A DNA stretch of 15,364 nucleotides from Candidatus Ventricola intestinavium (lineage in GTDB: Bacteria; Bacillota; Clostridia; Christensenellales; Aristaeellaceae), in NCBI GenBank assembly GCA_018715105.1, contig DVMG01000255.1, positions 1 to 15,364 on the forward strand. The letters are read 5' to 3'. This document shows positions 5,861 through 13,702 of this stretch, piece after piece; within the stretch, counting starts at the first letter, position 1, and each line of letters opens with the position of its first letter. Both the position numbers and the translations under genes were made by a program. The notes under the pieces are model-generated. The model saw only the letters and a list, made by a program, of their open reading frames with translations, was not told where the DNA came from and ran no database searches.

Positions 5861-7036
5861 TCAATGCTCTCTGTTCATTTTCGGCATTCTCACACGCCGG
5901 TTGAGCCAGGGGATCCCATAAAGCGCGGCGCCCAGCAGCGCGGCCATCATCCCCCACCGGAACAGCCCCTGTCCCAGTTCCTGGCGGACGGAAAAACGGC
6001 TGACGCAGCGCACGGCTGACGCATTCAGGTTGTTAAGCGACCAGAAGCGGTCGTTTAAGGAGGACAGCTCCACCACCACTTCCGGCACCCACTCGGTAAA
6101 CACATAAAGCGGCTGAATGGAAAAGCGCGCCAGCAGAAAGGTGGCCCCGGCCAGCAGCGCATAGCCCAGCAGGCAGACGGCCAGGCTGGCCGCCATGCCC
6201 CCGAGCATGTCGCGCGCATAGCGCGTCTTGAGCCGGTCGGCATAGAGGCAGACACGTCCCCATGTAAAGGCATTGAGCCGCGCAAGCAGGCTCAGCAGCA
6301 CCAGCCCGCCCCCAATCAGGAGAACCCAGCGCAGCGGCATCACCGCCCCCAGCGCCCGTTTGCCAAAGCTGTAAAAACTGCCGCCCGGACGCCAGCTGGA
6401 AAGCGTATCCTCCATCTGAATAGCGGAGGCAACCAGATCCGTGCCGTGCGCGGTCACCTCTACCGTCTGCATGGCGAGTGCATGGCGGCTGGCCGCGGTG
6501 ATGGGGATATAGGCAATATGCTCATCCAGCTCTCCGATCCTGCGGCCTCCCCGGATCACGCCCGCCACCTCGTATTCCTGGCCCTCCAGCGTCACACGGC
6601 CTCCAACCGGATCATCCCCGGCAAAAAGCGTCAGCGCAGCGCTCTCGTCAAGGACAATCACGTCCTGCGCCTTCTCAATATCCATCTCGCTGATCAGGCG
6701 GCCGTTTTGCAGCGTCTCATGCAGCACATCGAAATATCCAACGCCCACCGCATACAGCGCGGCCTGCACGCTTTGGCCATTCTCCGCAGCCAGATTGACG
6801 CTCTGTTTGCGCGCGCCGATGGCTCCGGAAAAAAGCGCATCCGCCATGGCCTCAAGCTGCTTTTGCCCCTCTTCATACAGCGCCTCCAGCTCCCCGCCTT
6901 CCTGCGTGGAGGCGGGCGCGGGCATCACGTACTGCATCAGGTTGTCCATGCCGGCAAGCAGGCAGGCGCCCAGCAGCATCAGCACGCCGCCCAGCAAAAG
7001 GATCAGCATCCCTCGATGCTTTCTCTTCTCCATCAT
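5861..7036 (-). CDS. MacB-periplasmic-core membrane protein, diverged ABC-permease-like
   Basis: Membrane protein of 391 residues, last gene of the run. An N-terminal membrane helix (about residues 10-29) is followed by an extracytoplasmic MacB_PCD-type domain. The recognisable stretch, about residues 100-180, includes FDVLHETLQNGRLISEMD, VIVLDESAALTLF, DPVGGRV and YEVAGVIRGG. Three further helices lie near 236-253, 279-303 and 359-377. This is the four-helix order of MacB/FtsX-type permeases, which pull on extracytoplasmic partners when an ATPase works on the cytosolic side. However, the loop after helix 2 lacks the usual E-IG-RRALGA-like coupling sequence, and the stretch between helices 3 and 4 is long (about 55 residues). 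No ATPase gene adjoins it. It follows a MacA-like adaptor gene by 61 nt, as expected of a MacA/MacB pair. Two adjacent ATGs (7036 and 7033) share the GGAGGAGG Shine-Dalgarno. Confidence 0.75.
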   Translation of the reverse strand: MMEKRKHRGMLILLLGGVLMLLGACLLAGMDNLMQYVMPAPASTQEGGELEALYEEGQKQLEAMADALFSGAIGARKQSVNLAAENGQSVQAALYAVGVGYFDVLHETLQNGRLISEMDIEKAQDVIVLDESAALTLFAGDDPVGGRVTLEGQEYEVAGVIRGGRRIGELDEHIAYIPITAASRHALAMQTVEVTAHGTDLVASAIQMEDTLSSWRPGGSFYSFGKRALGAVMPLRWVLLIGGGLVLLSLLARLNAFTWGRVCLYADRLKTRYARDMLGGMAASLAVCLLGYALLAGATFLLARFSIQPLYVFTEWVPEVVVELSSLNDRFWSLNNLNASAVRCVSRFSVRQELGQGLFRWGMMAALLGAALYGIPWLNRRVRMPKMNREH

Positions 7037-7053
7037 GCCCTCCTCCGGATCTT

Positions 7054-7077
7054 GGGACGGCGCACCTGGGCCGTCCC
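7054..7077 (-). other. Intercistronic hairpin before the MacB-core gene
   Basis: GGGACGGC and GCCGTCCC (7054-7061 with 7070-7077) form a perfect 8-bp stem with an 8-nt loop in the 61-nt gap between the MacA-like and MacB-core genes. It is not followed by a U-run on the minus strand. It may tune the expression or stability of the downstream message. Confidence 0.45.
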
Positions 7078-7097
7078 CCTTTGCTTGATCAGGCCAA

Positions 7098-8435
7098 TCA
7101 TTCCGCGTATACCATCACTTCGGATCCGTCGGAGATCGCTCTGTCTTCCATATAGGCCACGCGCTGGCGGCTCAGGTCGTCCTCGATGGAGACGGTGCTG
7201 CCCACCTCCGCGAGCACCTTGACATCCCGCTTGGTCACCTTGAGCACACGTTCGCCCAGCGCATTGCTCTCCTCATTGACGACGTAGACATAGCGGCTGT
7301 CCCCGCTGCCGCGTACGGCGCTGGTCGGCAAAAGCGTGGTGGAAGAGCCCGCGCGATAGCTGGCCGCCATCTCAACCGCTTCATTCAAAAGCGCCGCGCC
7401 GCCGCCCAGGTTGGTGATATCCTTGTCCGAAAGCGCCACATCCACGTAATTCTTGCCTTCCTCATCGACACCCGTTCCCGTGACTTTCTTGCTGAGCGCC
7501 CGGCCGTTGCTGCGCTCTATGGTGATCTGCGTCCCTTCCTCGATCCTGCGCTCCATGCTGCTGGTATCGGCCCGCAGTACGGGATCCGTATCCTCTGCGC
7601 TCATGGTGACGGCCGCCGCCTTTCCGTCATAGCTGTCCCCCGCCTTGACGTGGATCTCCACAATATAGCCGTCATGGGGCGCGGTTACTTCTCTCGCCGT
7701 CTCATAAAGCACGGTCAGCGCGGCAATCTTCTCCTGGGTCTCCTCGAGCTTGCGGGTCTGCTCGCGGCTGGTGGTCACATACGTGACCACATCCTCGCTG
7801 ATGCCCAGACGGTTGGCGCTGGTAAAGGCGCTCTGAGCGGCCTCCTCCTCCTCGCCGGCCTTCTGCACGGCTTCGGCGAGCGCCAGCAGATTTTCATCCT
7901 GCGTGTCCGCGGGCAGCTCGCCGTCTTCCAGGGTCACCCCCGCCAGCTTCGCCGCGACTTCCAGGCGAGTCTGCGCGTCCATCAGGGCGCCTTTGGCCGC
8001 CGTCAGCGCGTCGTATGCCTCTATCCAGATTTCCTCGGTGCGCTTCAGGCGCAGTTCTCCGTTTTTGCGCTCCAGATCAAGCAATTCCTTCTGCGCCGCG
8101 TTGTATTCATCCCGCAGGGTTTGCATGGCGCTCTCATAACCGGAAACCTCCGCCTCAAAGAGCACATCTCCTTCTTTCACATGGCGGCCTTTGGCCACAC
8201 GCACACGCGTAATGGTGACGCTTTGATCACCTTCCAGGCCGGCAAGCTTGATTTCCTCCGTCTGGGGAAACGTGAGCTGCCCGCTGAGCTTGACTTCCTC
8301 CTCCAGCCTGCCCTGTCTGGCCGTCACCAGCTTGACCTTCGCGGTCGAGATGGTTTTGATCGTGCCGGAAAAGAACATGCACAGCGCAACGACAGCCGCC
8401 AGCGTCACAAGTCCCTTGATGGCCCATTTTTTCAT
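7098..8435 (-). CDS. MacA/HlyD-like membrane fusion (periplasmic adaptor) protein
   Basis: Membrane-anchored extracytoplasmic adaptor of 445 residues. One N-terminal helix (about residues 7-23) anchors it. The first lipoyl half-motif lies at about 71-97 (VRVAKGRHVKEGDVLFEAEV). A long helical hairpin of about residues 101-247, rich in Glu, Lys and Leu, is a predicted coiled coil. The second lipoyl half follows at about 250-278 (TAPHDGYIVEIHVKAGDSYDG). Then come a beta-barrel region (about 283-345) and a C-terminal membrane-proximal region with LLPTSAV and YVYVVNEE. This is the standard split-lipoyl, coiled-coil, barrel order of the MacA/RND adaptor family, where it links a membrane pump to outer partners. 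In a monoderm it would form a cell-wall-spanning tube or an extracellular cap; that is inference. The next gene encodes a MacB-core protein, the usual partner. The start is ATG with AAGGA about 10 nt upstream. Confidence 0.88.
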   Translation of the reverse strand: MKKWAIKGLVTLAAVVALCMFFSGTIKTISTAKVKLVTARQGRLEEEVKLSGQLTFPQTEEIKLAGLEGDQSVTITRVRVAKGRHVKEGDVLFEAEVSGYESAMQTLRDEYNAAQKELLDLERKNGELRLKRTEEIWIEAYDALTAAKGALMDAQTRLEVAAKLAGVTLEDGELPADTQDENLLALAEAVQKAGEEEEAAQSAFTSANRLGISEDVVTYVTTSREQTRKLEETQEKIAALTVLYETAREVTAPHDGYIVEIHVKAGDSYDGKAAAVTMSAEDTDPVLRADTSSMERRIEEGTQITIERSNGRALSKKVTGTGVDEEGKNYVDVALSDKDITNLGGGAALLNEAVEMAASYRAGSSTTLLPTSAVRGSGDSRYVYVVNEESNALGERVLKVTKRDVKVLAEVGSTVSIEDDLSRQRVAYMEDRAISDGSEVMVYAE

Positions 8436-8528
8436 GGCTTTCTCTTCCTTGTCATCCTTTTATGAAATAAAAACGAACGAGGGCATGCGGAGCGCATTTT
8501 CTCTTCCTCGGCCCCGCAGCGCGGCGCT

Positions 8529-9392
8529 CTACTTAAGCTCTGTCAGCTGCACGCCCTCCAGAATATCGCTCTGGAAAAACAGGTAGATCAGCAGCGCAGG
8601 CAGCGTATACAGCGCCGCGCCGGCAAATTCCACGCCCGTGCTTTCCTGTGTCAGCTGGTTGAAGACCACCGAGAGCGGATACAGATCCGTGCGCGTGGTC
8701 AGGTAGGTGAGCGGCTGCTCCACCAGATTCCAGCAATCGGCAAAGGACAGGGCTGCCGCCGCGCCAAGAATCGGGCGGGATACCGGCAGCACCACATGAA
8801 TGAAGCAGCGCATCGTGCCCGCGCCGTCGATCTGCGCGGCCTCGATCATCTCCCCCGGCAGGCCCACCATGTACTGCCGGAGCAGAAAGATGTAAAACGG
8901 CGCCACGGTCATCGGCAGGATGATGGCCCACACGCTGTCAAGCAGCCCCAACGTGCGCAGTGTGAGCACATTGGGCACCATCGTGACCTGAAACGGCAGC
9001 AGCATCAGCATGATGACCACGAAAAACAGCGCGTCCCTGCCGGGAAAGCGAAAGCGGGAGAGCGCATAGGCCAGCATGGGGATGATCAGCGCCTGCCCCA
9101 GCAGGATCGCGCAGGCATACATGGCTGAATTGACAAAATAGCGAAGGATGCTCATATCCTCAATGAGGATGTTGTAATACTGGCTGAGCGAAAACATGTC
9201 CGGCGCGAGCTTGATCTCCATCAGGCTCTGCGCGTCGTAGCTGCCGCGTGTCTGCATAAAAGCCTTGATCTCGCTGGGCGAAAAGAAGGAATACAGCACC
9301 GTCATCACCACCGGAAGCAGGATGACGGCCGCCAGCAGGCTCAAAAGCAGCCGGACGAGCACATGCCGGGATTTCAGATGTCTTCTGTTCAT
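8529..9392 (-). CDS. CUT1-type carbohydrate ABC transporter permease (MalG/UgpE-like)
   Basis: Inner-membrane importer subunit of 287 residues with about six helices, in the binding-protein-dependent transport permease family. The EAA coupling loop is intact at about residues 181-203 (EMIEAAQIDGAGT...LP), which is where an ATPase docks. The N-terminal helix at about 12-36 and the C-terminal FFQSDILEGVQLTELK are typical of the MalG/UgpE/AraQ half of sugar importers. Its partner permease lies 9 nt upstream and the solute-binding gene precedes that, giving the normal binding-protein/MalF/MalG order. The start is ATG with GAGGAGGG directly before it. Substrate cannot be read from sequence. No ATPase is nearby, which is common for CUT1 systems that share a MsmK-like ATPase. 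The unusual point is the efflux-type adaptor gene that follows. Confidence 0.9.
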   Translation of the reverse strand: MNRRHLKSRHVLVRLLLSLLAAVILLPVVMTVLYSFFSPSEIKAFMQTRGSYDAQSLMEIKLAPDMFSLSQYYNILIEDMSILRYFVNSAMYACAILLGQALIIPMLAYALSRFRFPGRDALFFVVIMLMLLPFQVTMVPNVLTLRTLGLLDSVWAIILPMTVAPFYIFLLRQYMVGLPGEMIEAAQIDGAGTMRCFIHVVLPVSRPILGAAAALSFADCWNLVEQPLTYLTTRTDLYPLSVVFNQLTQESTGVEFAGAALYTLPALLIYLFFQSDILEGVQLTELK

Positions 9393-9401
9393 GCGCCCTC
9401 C

Positions 9402-10256
9402 TCAGGTCAGCCCGCGCGCCGCCCGGCGCTGAATGAAAAACAGCAGGCCGAAGATCGCAAAGACGATCAGGCCGAAGGAATAAGCAGCGGCGGTGACGTT
9501 CTGGTAATTGAGCTTTTCGAACATGTTGTTCATGTAGTTTTGCAGGGTATAAACGGAATAATCCGGGTATGCGCCGGCAATGAAATAGACCTCTTTAAAG
9601 ATTTTAAACGCATTGATCCACGCCAGCACAAACACCAGAAAGGCCGAGGGCGTGATCAGCGGCAACGTGATGCGGAAGGCGCGGGTGGCAAATCCCGCGC
9701 CCTCCAGTTCGGCATACTCATATAGCGGCTGAGGGATCGCCTGAAGCGCCGCCAGGAAGATGACCAGGCAAAATCCCAGGTTCTTCCACAGGAACATGAG
9801 CACCACCGGCACGCGCAGCGCGCCGCTTGTCAGCCACATCACGCGCTGCATGCCCATGCCCTCCAGCACGCGGTTGACTGGGCCGCCGAAGTCAAAGACA
9901 ACCAGCCACACCAGCAAAATGGCCGATGACGGCGCCAGATACGGCATCAGCACACTGGAGCGGAAAAAACCGCCATAGGGCTTGATCGCCGCCAAAGCCG
10001 ACGCCAGCAGAAACGAGAGCACCCACAGCAGCGGCGCACAGATGAGCGAGAGCTGCATGGTGTTTTTCAGGCCGAGCTGGAACATGCTGTTCTGCCAGAG
10101 GCTGACGTAGTTCTGCACGCCCACAAACTCGTTTTTATAGCTGCCGTCGGTCAGGCTGTAACCGATGCCGCTGATAAAGGGCACGATGTAAAACACCATC
10201 AGCATCAAAAGCCCCGGCATCAGGAAGAAGACGACCGATTTCTTCTTTTCAAACAT
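9402..10256 (-). CDS. CUT1-type carbohydrate ABC transporter permease (MalF/UgpA-like)
   Basis: Inner-membrane importer subunit of 284 residues with six predicted helices. An N-terminal KKKSVVFFLMPGLLMLMVFY segment and FVGVQNYVSLW, typical of the UgpA/MalF half, are followed by the transmembrane core. The EAA loop at about residues 180-199 (EYAELEGAGFATRAFRITLP) shows it should bind a transport ATPase. It would form a heterodimer with the permease encoded 9 nt downstream. The solute-binding gene ends 6 nt upstream, so translation is likely coupled. The Shine-Dalgarno GGAGGG lies somewhat far (about 14 nt) from the ATG, which fits coupled re-initiation. Length and motifs are ordinary for the family; specificity is unknown. 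Confidence 0.9.
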   Translation of the reverse strand: MFEKKKSVVFFLMPGLLMLMVFYIVPFISGIGYSLTDGSYKNEFVGVQNYVSLWQNSMFQLGLKNTMQLSLICAPLLWVLSFLLASALAAIKPYGGFFRSSVLMPYLAPSSAILLVWLVVFDFGGPVNRVLEGMGMQRVMWLTSGALRVPVVLMFLWKNLGFCLVIFLAALQAIPQPLYEYAELEGAGFATRAFRITLPLITPSAFLVFVLAWINAFKIFKEVYFIAGAYPDYSVYTLQNYMNNMFEKLNYQNVTAAAYSFGLIVFAIFGLLFFIQRRAARGLT

Positions 10257-10262
10257 GGGCGA

Positions 10263-12563
10263 TCAGATGCCCTCCAGCCGCTGCATCTGCAGCGTCTTTT
10301 CAAGTTCGGAAGCCAGCTGCTGAGCATTCATCGCGCCGTCCAGATACTGCGTCACCTGCTCATAAGCCCCTGTGCTCCACACGGTCGCCTTCTGCACAAC
10401 GAACGCGTCGCCAAACGCACGGTAACGGGCGATATCTTCTTCCGAAACGTCATAGCGGCCCGTCTTTTCATACTCTTCCTTCCAGGTCTGCATGTCCGTC
10501 AGATTCTGGCTGAGCATCTCGCGCTGTTCTTCATCCTCGGTTTCCTCCATGGCGGTCTGGATATCGGCGATGCTCTGCTCGATGCTCTTCATGTTTTCCT
10601 CATAATATTCGTTTTCCACCGGGTCATTGAGCGTGGGATCCATGTTCATGCGGCTGGTCAGCTGCATGCAGTCAAGCGCCGCCTCCAGATATTCGATCGC
10701 CGCCTCGCGGTGCTCGGAGAAGGGGTTGACAAACGCCATCGTCACATTCAGGCCCATGAGAGGCTCCTCGCCCTCGGCGATGGCCAGCGCCACAGGCTCA
10801 AAGTTTTCGCTGAAATAGTAGTTGATGTCCACCGAATAGCTCTCGATGAGGATGTTTTCTTCCTGGTATTCCCACATCATGTCATCCTCATACTCTTCCG
10901 GCATGCCAAATCCCGTCCAGTCGATCTTTTCAAACGCTTCGCAGCAGGCCATGAGCACCTCGCTGCCGCGCATGAGGTTCTCTTCGCTCTGATCCAGCCA
11001 CAGGAAATAATCCTGAAGCATCATGGAAAAGATCTGCTGCTTTGCGTCGCGCTGAATATAACCCGGGCTCAGCAGCGTGGCTTCCGGCACATCCTGCATC
11101 CTGCCGGAAGACAGATCGGCAAGCAGCTCAAACATCTGGGGCCAGGTGGTGGGGATTTCCTCCTGCGTATAACCGAATTTCTCGGTCAGCAGCTTTGTGT
11201 TGATCGCCAGCCCGCCGCTCGCATAGCTCTCCAGCGGCACGGCATAAAGCTCTTCCTCGCGCGTGACCAGAGACCGGATGACCGGATACAGGGTGGAAAC
11301 ATAGTCCGTCAGCTTTTCGCTTCCGCCCAGCTCCGCCATAAAGCCGCGCTCCATCAGCGCGCTGAACGCATTGTCCTCGCTGGAGATGGTATAGATGTCC
11401 ACCTCGGCGGAACGGTTCATCATGTCCTGCACAAAATCGCCCGTGCTGCCCCCGTTGGAGATGGATACCATGTATTCCGGATGCGCATCGGTAAAGGCAT
11501 AATAAGCCTGGCGGATAGGCTCAATATAGGACGTGTTTTCCACACGCAGGCGTTGTTCAGGCAGCTTGTCAAGCGTCACATCACGGCCGACCACGCCTTC
11601 ATAGCTGCTGAGGATATACAGATCTCCCATCAGCACCGCGCTGCTGTCGGAATAGATTTCAAGCGGCATGTCGCCGAATTCCTCCGGCTCCCCCAGCCCT
11701 TCTTCCGTCACGTCCATGCGCCACACGCTTCCGGCAAGCACGTAATACATCTTCCCGCGCGCCTCGTCATAGCAAAGCCCGTTGGGCGTTTGATAGTCCT
11801 TCATGGGCAGGGTGCCCAGATCGGTGAGCTCCTCGCTCTCCAGATCATAGGTCATGAGGAACGTGGCCACCGGATCGGTGGTGTAATCTGCCGCGATCAC
11901 CAGCAGCTTGCCCTCCGTGAACGGAGAAAGGCCGAGGATATCGCGATCGGTATCCAGATAGAGGGCGTCCAGCGTGCCCGCTTCCATGTCGATGGCCACA
12001 ATTTCCTGCGCGTTTTCTCCCCAGGAGATCGCATACAGGGTGTTTTCATAAGAACAGGGGTTGTTGAAGCTGCGGTAGCCGGTATAGCCGTCGCCATAAT
12101 CGATCAGCAGCGAATCCCCCATATCCACAACCTCGCCCAGGGACAGGGCGCCATCCTCGCCGATCACGATTTCAACGAACAGGCTCTGCTCGCTGCCATC
12201 TTCCCCGCTGATCTGGGCCAGGCGGTACAGCCTGTTATCCACCACAAAAATCTGGGCGTCCAGATAGCAGTACTGATCCTCTTCCAGCTCCACGATTCCC
12301 GGCTCCTCCGGCGTGCCGGTGAGCATGGCGTCCAGCTCCTGATAGCCTTCCACCTCCACCAGGCCGCCCTCCTGCGACCAGGCATACAGCCCGTCATAAG
12401 AGCTCATCAGCAGCCGGTCTCCCCACACAAACATGCTGGAGATATAGCTGTCAAACCCATCCTGCCCCCGGACGGCGATGGTCACGTTGCCCGCCGCCAG
12501 CGCCATGGAAGCTGTGCACAGCAGGCACGCCGCCAGAAACAGACAGATCCTTCTCTTCATCAT
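10263..12563 (-). CDS. Secreted beta-propeller-like / ABC solute-binding fusion protein
   Basis: Extracytoplasmic protein of 766 residues. A signal peptide (MMKRRICLFLAACLLCTASM, probable cleavage after ALA at residue 23) is followed by about 310 residues of repeated beta-rich blocks, each around a short hydrophobic strand: VWGDRLLMSSYDGLYAW, VVDNRLYRLAQI, ENTLYAISWG, GKLLVIAADY, GKMYYVLAGSVWRMDV and GDLYILSSY. This suggests a propeller of about six blades. From about residue 337 a type 1 extracellular solute-binding domain begins (IEPIRQAYYAFTDAHPEYMV, then DIYTIS, YAVPLESYASGGLAINTKLL and TTWPQMFELLADL). An acidic helical insert lies near 638-710. SBPs are usually 400-450 residues, so the N-terminal part is extra. 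Start chosen at ATG 12563, with AAAGGA 7 nt upstream, rather than a GTG at 12614 overlapping the upstream stop. LAAC at residues 10-13 could be a lipobox, but the hydrophobic stretch continues past it. It should feed the two permeases downstream. Confidence 0.8.
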   Translation of the reverse strand: MMKRRICLFLAACLLCTASMALAAGNVTIAVRGQDGFDSYISSMFVWGDRLLMSSYDGLYAWSQEGGLVEVEGYQELDAMLTGTPEEPGIVELEEDQYCYLDAQIFVVDNRLYRLAQISGEDGSEQSLFVEIVIGEDGALSLGEVVDMGDSLLIDYGDGYTGYRSFNNPCSYENTLYAISWGENAQEIVAIDMEAGTLDALYLDTDRDILGLSPFTEGKLLVIAADYTTDPVATFLMTYDLESEELTDLGTLPMKDYQTPNGLCYDEARGKMYYVLAGSVWRMDVTEEGLGEPEEFGDMPLEIYSDSSAVLMGDLYILSSYEGVVGRDVTLDKLPEQRLRVENTSYIEPIRQAYYAFTDAHPEYMVSISNGGSTGDFVQDMMNRSAEVDIYTISSEDNAFSALMERGFMAELGGSEKLTDYVSTLYPVIRSLVTREEELYAVPLESYASGGLAINTKLLTEKFGYTQEEIPTTWPQMFELLADLSSGRMQDVPEATLLSPGYIQRDAKQQIFSMMLQDYFLWLDQSEENLMRGSEVLMACCEAFEKIDWTGFGMPEEYEDDMMWEYQEENILIESYSVDINYYFSENFEPVALAIAEGEEPLMGLNVTMAFVNPFSEHREAAIEYLEAALDCMQLTSRMNMDPTLNDPVENEYYEENMKSIEQSIADIQTAMEETEDEEQREMLSQNLTDMQTWKEEYEKTGRYDVSEEDIARYRAFGDAFVVQKATVWSTGAYEQVTQYLDGAMNAQQLASELEKTLQMQRLEGI

Positions 12564-12578
12564 CTTTCTTTCCTTTCC

Positions 12579-12592
12579 CGCGCTTTTGCGCG
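12579..12592 (-). other. Small hairpin just upstream of the solute-binding gene
   Basis: CGCGC TTTT GCGCG forms a 5-bp stem with a 4-base loop, about 10 nt upstream of the Shine-Dalgarno on the minus strand. It lies in the 47-nt gap after the upstream stop codon and could modulate translation of this gene relative to the rest of the message. Confidence 0.3.
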
Positions 12593-12610
12593 CGTTGACA
12601 CCGATGTCCT

Positions 12611-13687
12611 TCACTGTACGTAGACGACCACCGTCATCCCAATGCGGACGGTTTCATCCGGTGTAAAATCCAGATAGGCGACATATTCCGCGCCCTGCGA
12701 AACGCCCTCCTCATCCCGCTCATTCAGATAGGAGATGGAGGAAACGGTTCCGTCAAAGACCTTGCCGCTCTGTGTGTCCCAGTTGAATTCGATCTCCACC
12801 TTGTCGCCCACCTGCACGTCCATCAGATCGGCTTCGGAGATGACCATTTTCACCTGCAGGTTGTCCTCGGGATAGATGGTGGCAATCTTGGCGCCCTTTT
12901 CAACCGCCGTGCCGTTGCTGCCGTCCACCGTGGCGACAACCCCGCGCACATCGCTGACCACCTGAGTATCCGGCGCATAGAGGCCGTCGAGCGTGCCGGT
13001 GACCGTTTCAAAGAGCAGTTCGCCGCGCTCCACCAAGTCGCCCGCGCGCACATGCATGCGAAGCACGCTGCCCTCGCCGTTGACGGCCACAGGCGCCGTG
13101 CGGCCCACCGTTCCCCGGCCGATGAGGGATTCGCGGGCGTATTCGCTGTCGCGGTAGACGTTCACCGTCTCGCCCATGTAGAATTCGCCGCCCGTGACTT
13201 CCACGGTATATTTCTGCTCGTCTTCCTCGTCAAGCGATGTGACGATGCCGCGCCCCTGATGGCTTCCGTCTTTGGTGCAGGAAAGATACACCGTTTCTCC
13301 AATGTGGATATACCGGTTTTCACTGGAATTATAGGCCTTGTCTGTGCTGCACGCGAGCGTGAAGCGGTTGATCGGCTCGATGTAAACCAGCGCTCCGTAA
13401 CGCTCCTTGATTCCTTCTGCGGAATCCCCTTCCCTGGCAAACACACCGCTGATCGTGCCATCCGTCATGGCGTAGGATTTTGTGGTCTCCAGCACGGCGA
13501 TGGGATCCCCGATGTTCACAACATCGCCCACGCGCACGCTCACATCCTCAACCAGCCCGCCGTAAGGCGCGGCGATCACGTGCGTATCGCCTGCCGTCAC
13601 CTCTCCGGCGAACGCAGCCTGGCCCAGGGCGCCGGCCGGTATGGCCAGCGTCAGCGCCAGCGCTGTTAAAAATCCTGACTTTTTCAT
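12611..13687 (-). CDS. Secreted HlyD-like adaptor with two tandem lipoyl-like modules
   Basis: Secreted protein of 358 residues. The signal peptide (about residues 1-27, ending GALGQAAFA) is followed by a linear lipoyl/biotinyl-like module at about 38-104 (APYGGLVEDVSVRVGDVVNIG, then LETTKSYAM and DGTISGV). A beta-rich stretch (about 105-200) follows, then a second lipoyl-like module at about 205-272 (SVLRMHVRAGDLVERGELL and VRGVVATVDGSNGTAVEKG), then a barrel-like C-terminal region (about 276-358) with ISEADLMDVQVGDKVEIEF. Barrel and lipoyl sequences are those of membrane fusion proteins, but there is no coiled-coil hairpin and no N-terminal anchor after cleavage. It may be a cap or linker layer rather than a tube. 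Start at ATG 13687 with GGGAGG 7 nt upstream; a TTG two codons earlier is less likely. The solute-binding frame follows directly. Function is inferred from fold motifs only. Confidence 0.7.
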   Translation of the reverse strand: MKKSGFLTALALTLAIPAGALGQAAFAGEVTAGDTHVIAAPYGGLVEDVSVRVGDVVNIGDPIAVLETTKSYAMTDGTISGVFAREGDSAEGIKERYGALVYIEPINRFTLACSTDKAYNSSENRYIHIGETVYLSCTKDGSHQGRGIVTSLDEEDEQKYTVEVTGGEFYMGETVNVYRDSEYARESLIGRGTVGRTAPVAVNGEGSVLRMHVRAGDLVERGELLFETVTGTLDGLYAPDTQVVSDVRGVVATVDGSNGTAVEKGAKIATIYPEDNLQVKMVISEADLMDVQVGDKVEIEFNWDTQSGKVFDGTVSSISYLNERDEEGVSQGAEYVAYLDFTPDETVRIGMTVVVYVQ

Positions 13688-13702
13688 CCGCAAGCCTCCC
13701 TG

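Noticed and set aside
12611..12614. GTG start of the solute-binding protein overlapping the upstream stop codon
   Set aside because: It would place 17 charged residues before the signal peptide; the ATG at 12563 has a Shine-Dalgarno and gives a normal signal peptide.
10710..12623. 637-codon open frame on the plus strand opposite the solute-binding gene
   Set aside because: The minus-strand frame has a signal peptide, an SBP fold, a Shine-Dalgarno and operon context; the plus-strand translation has none of these and looks like a shadow.
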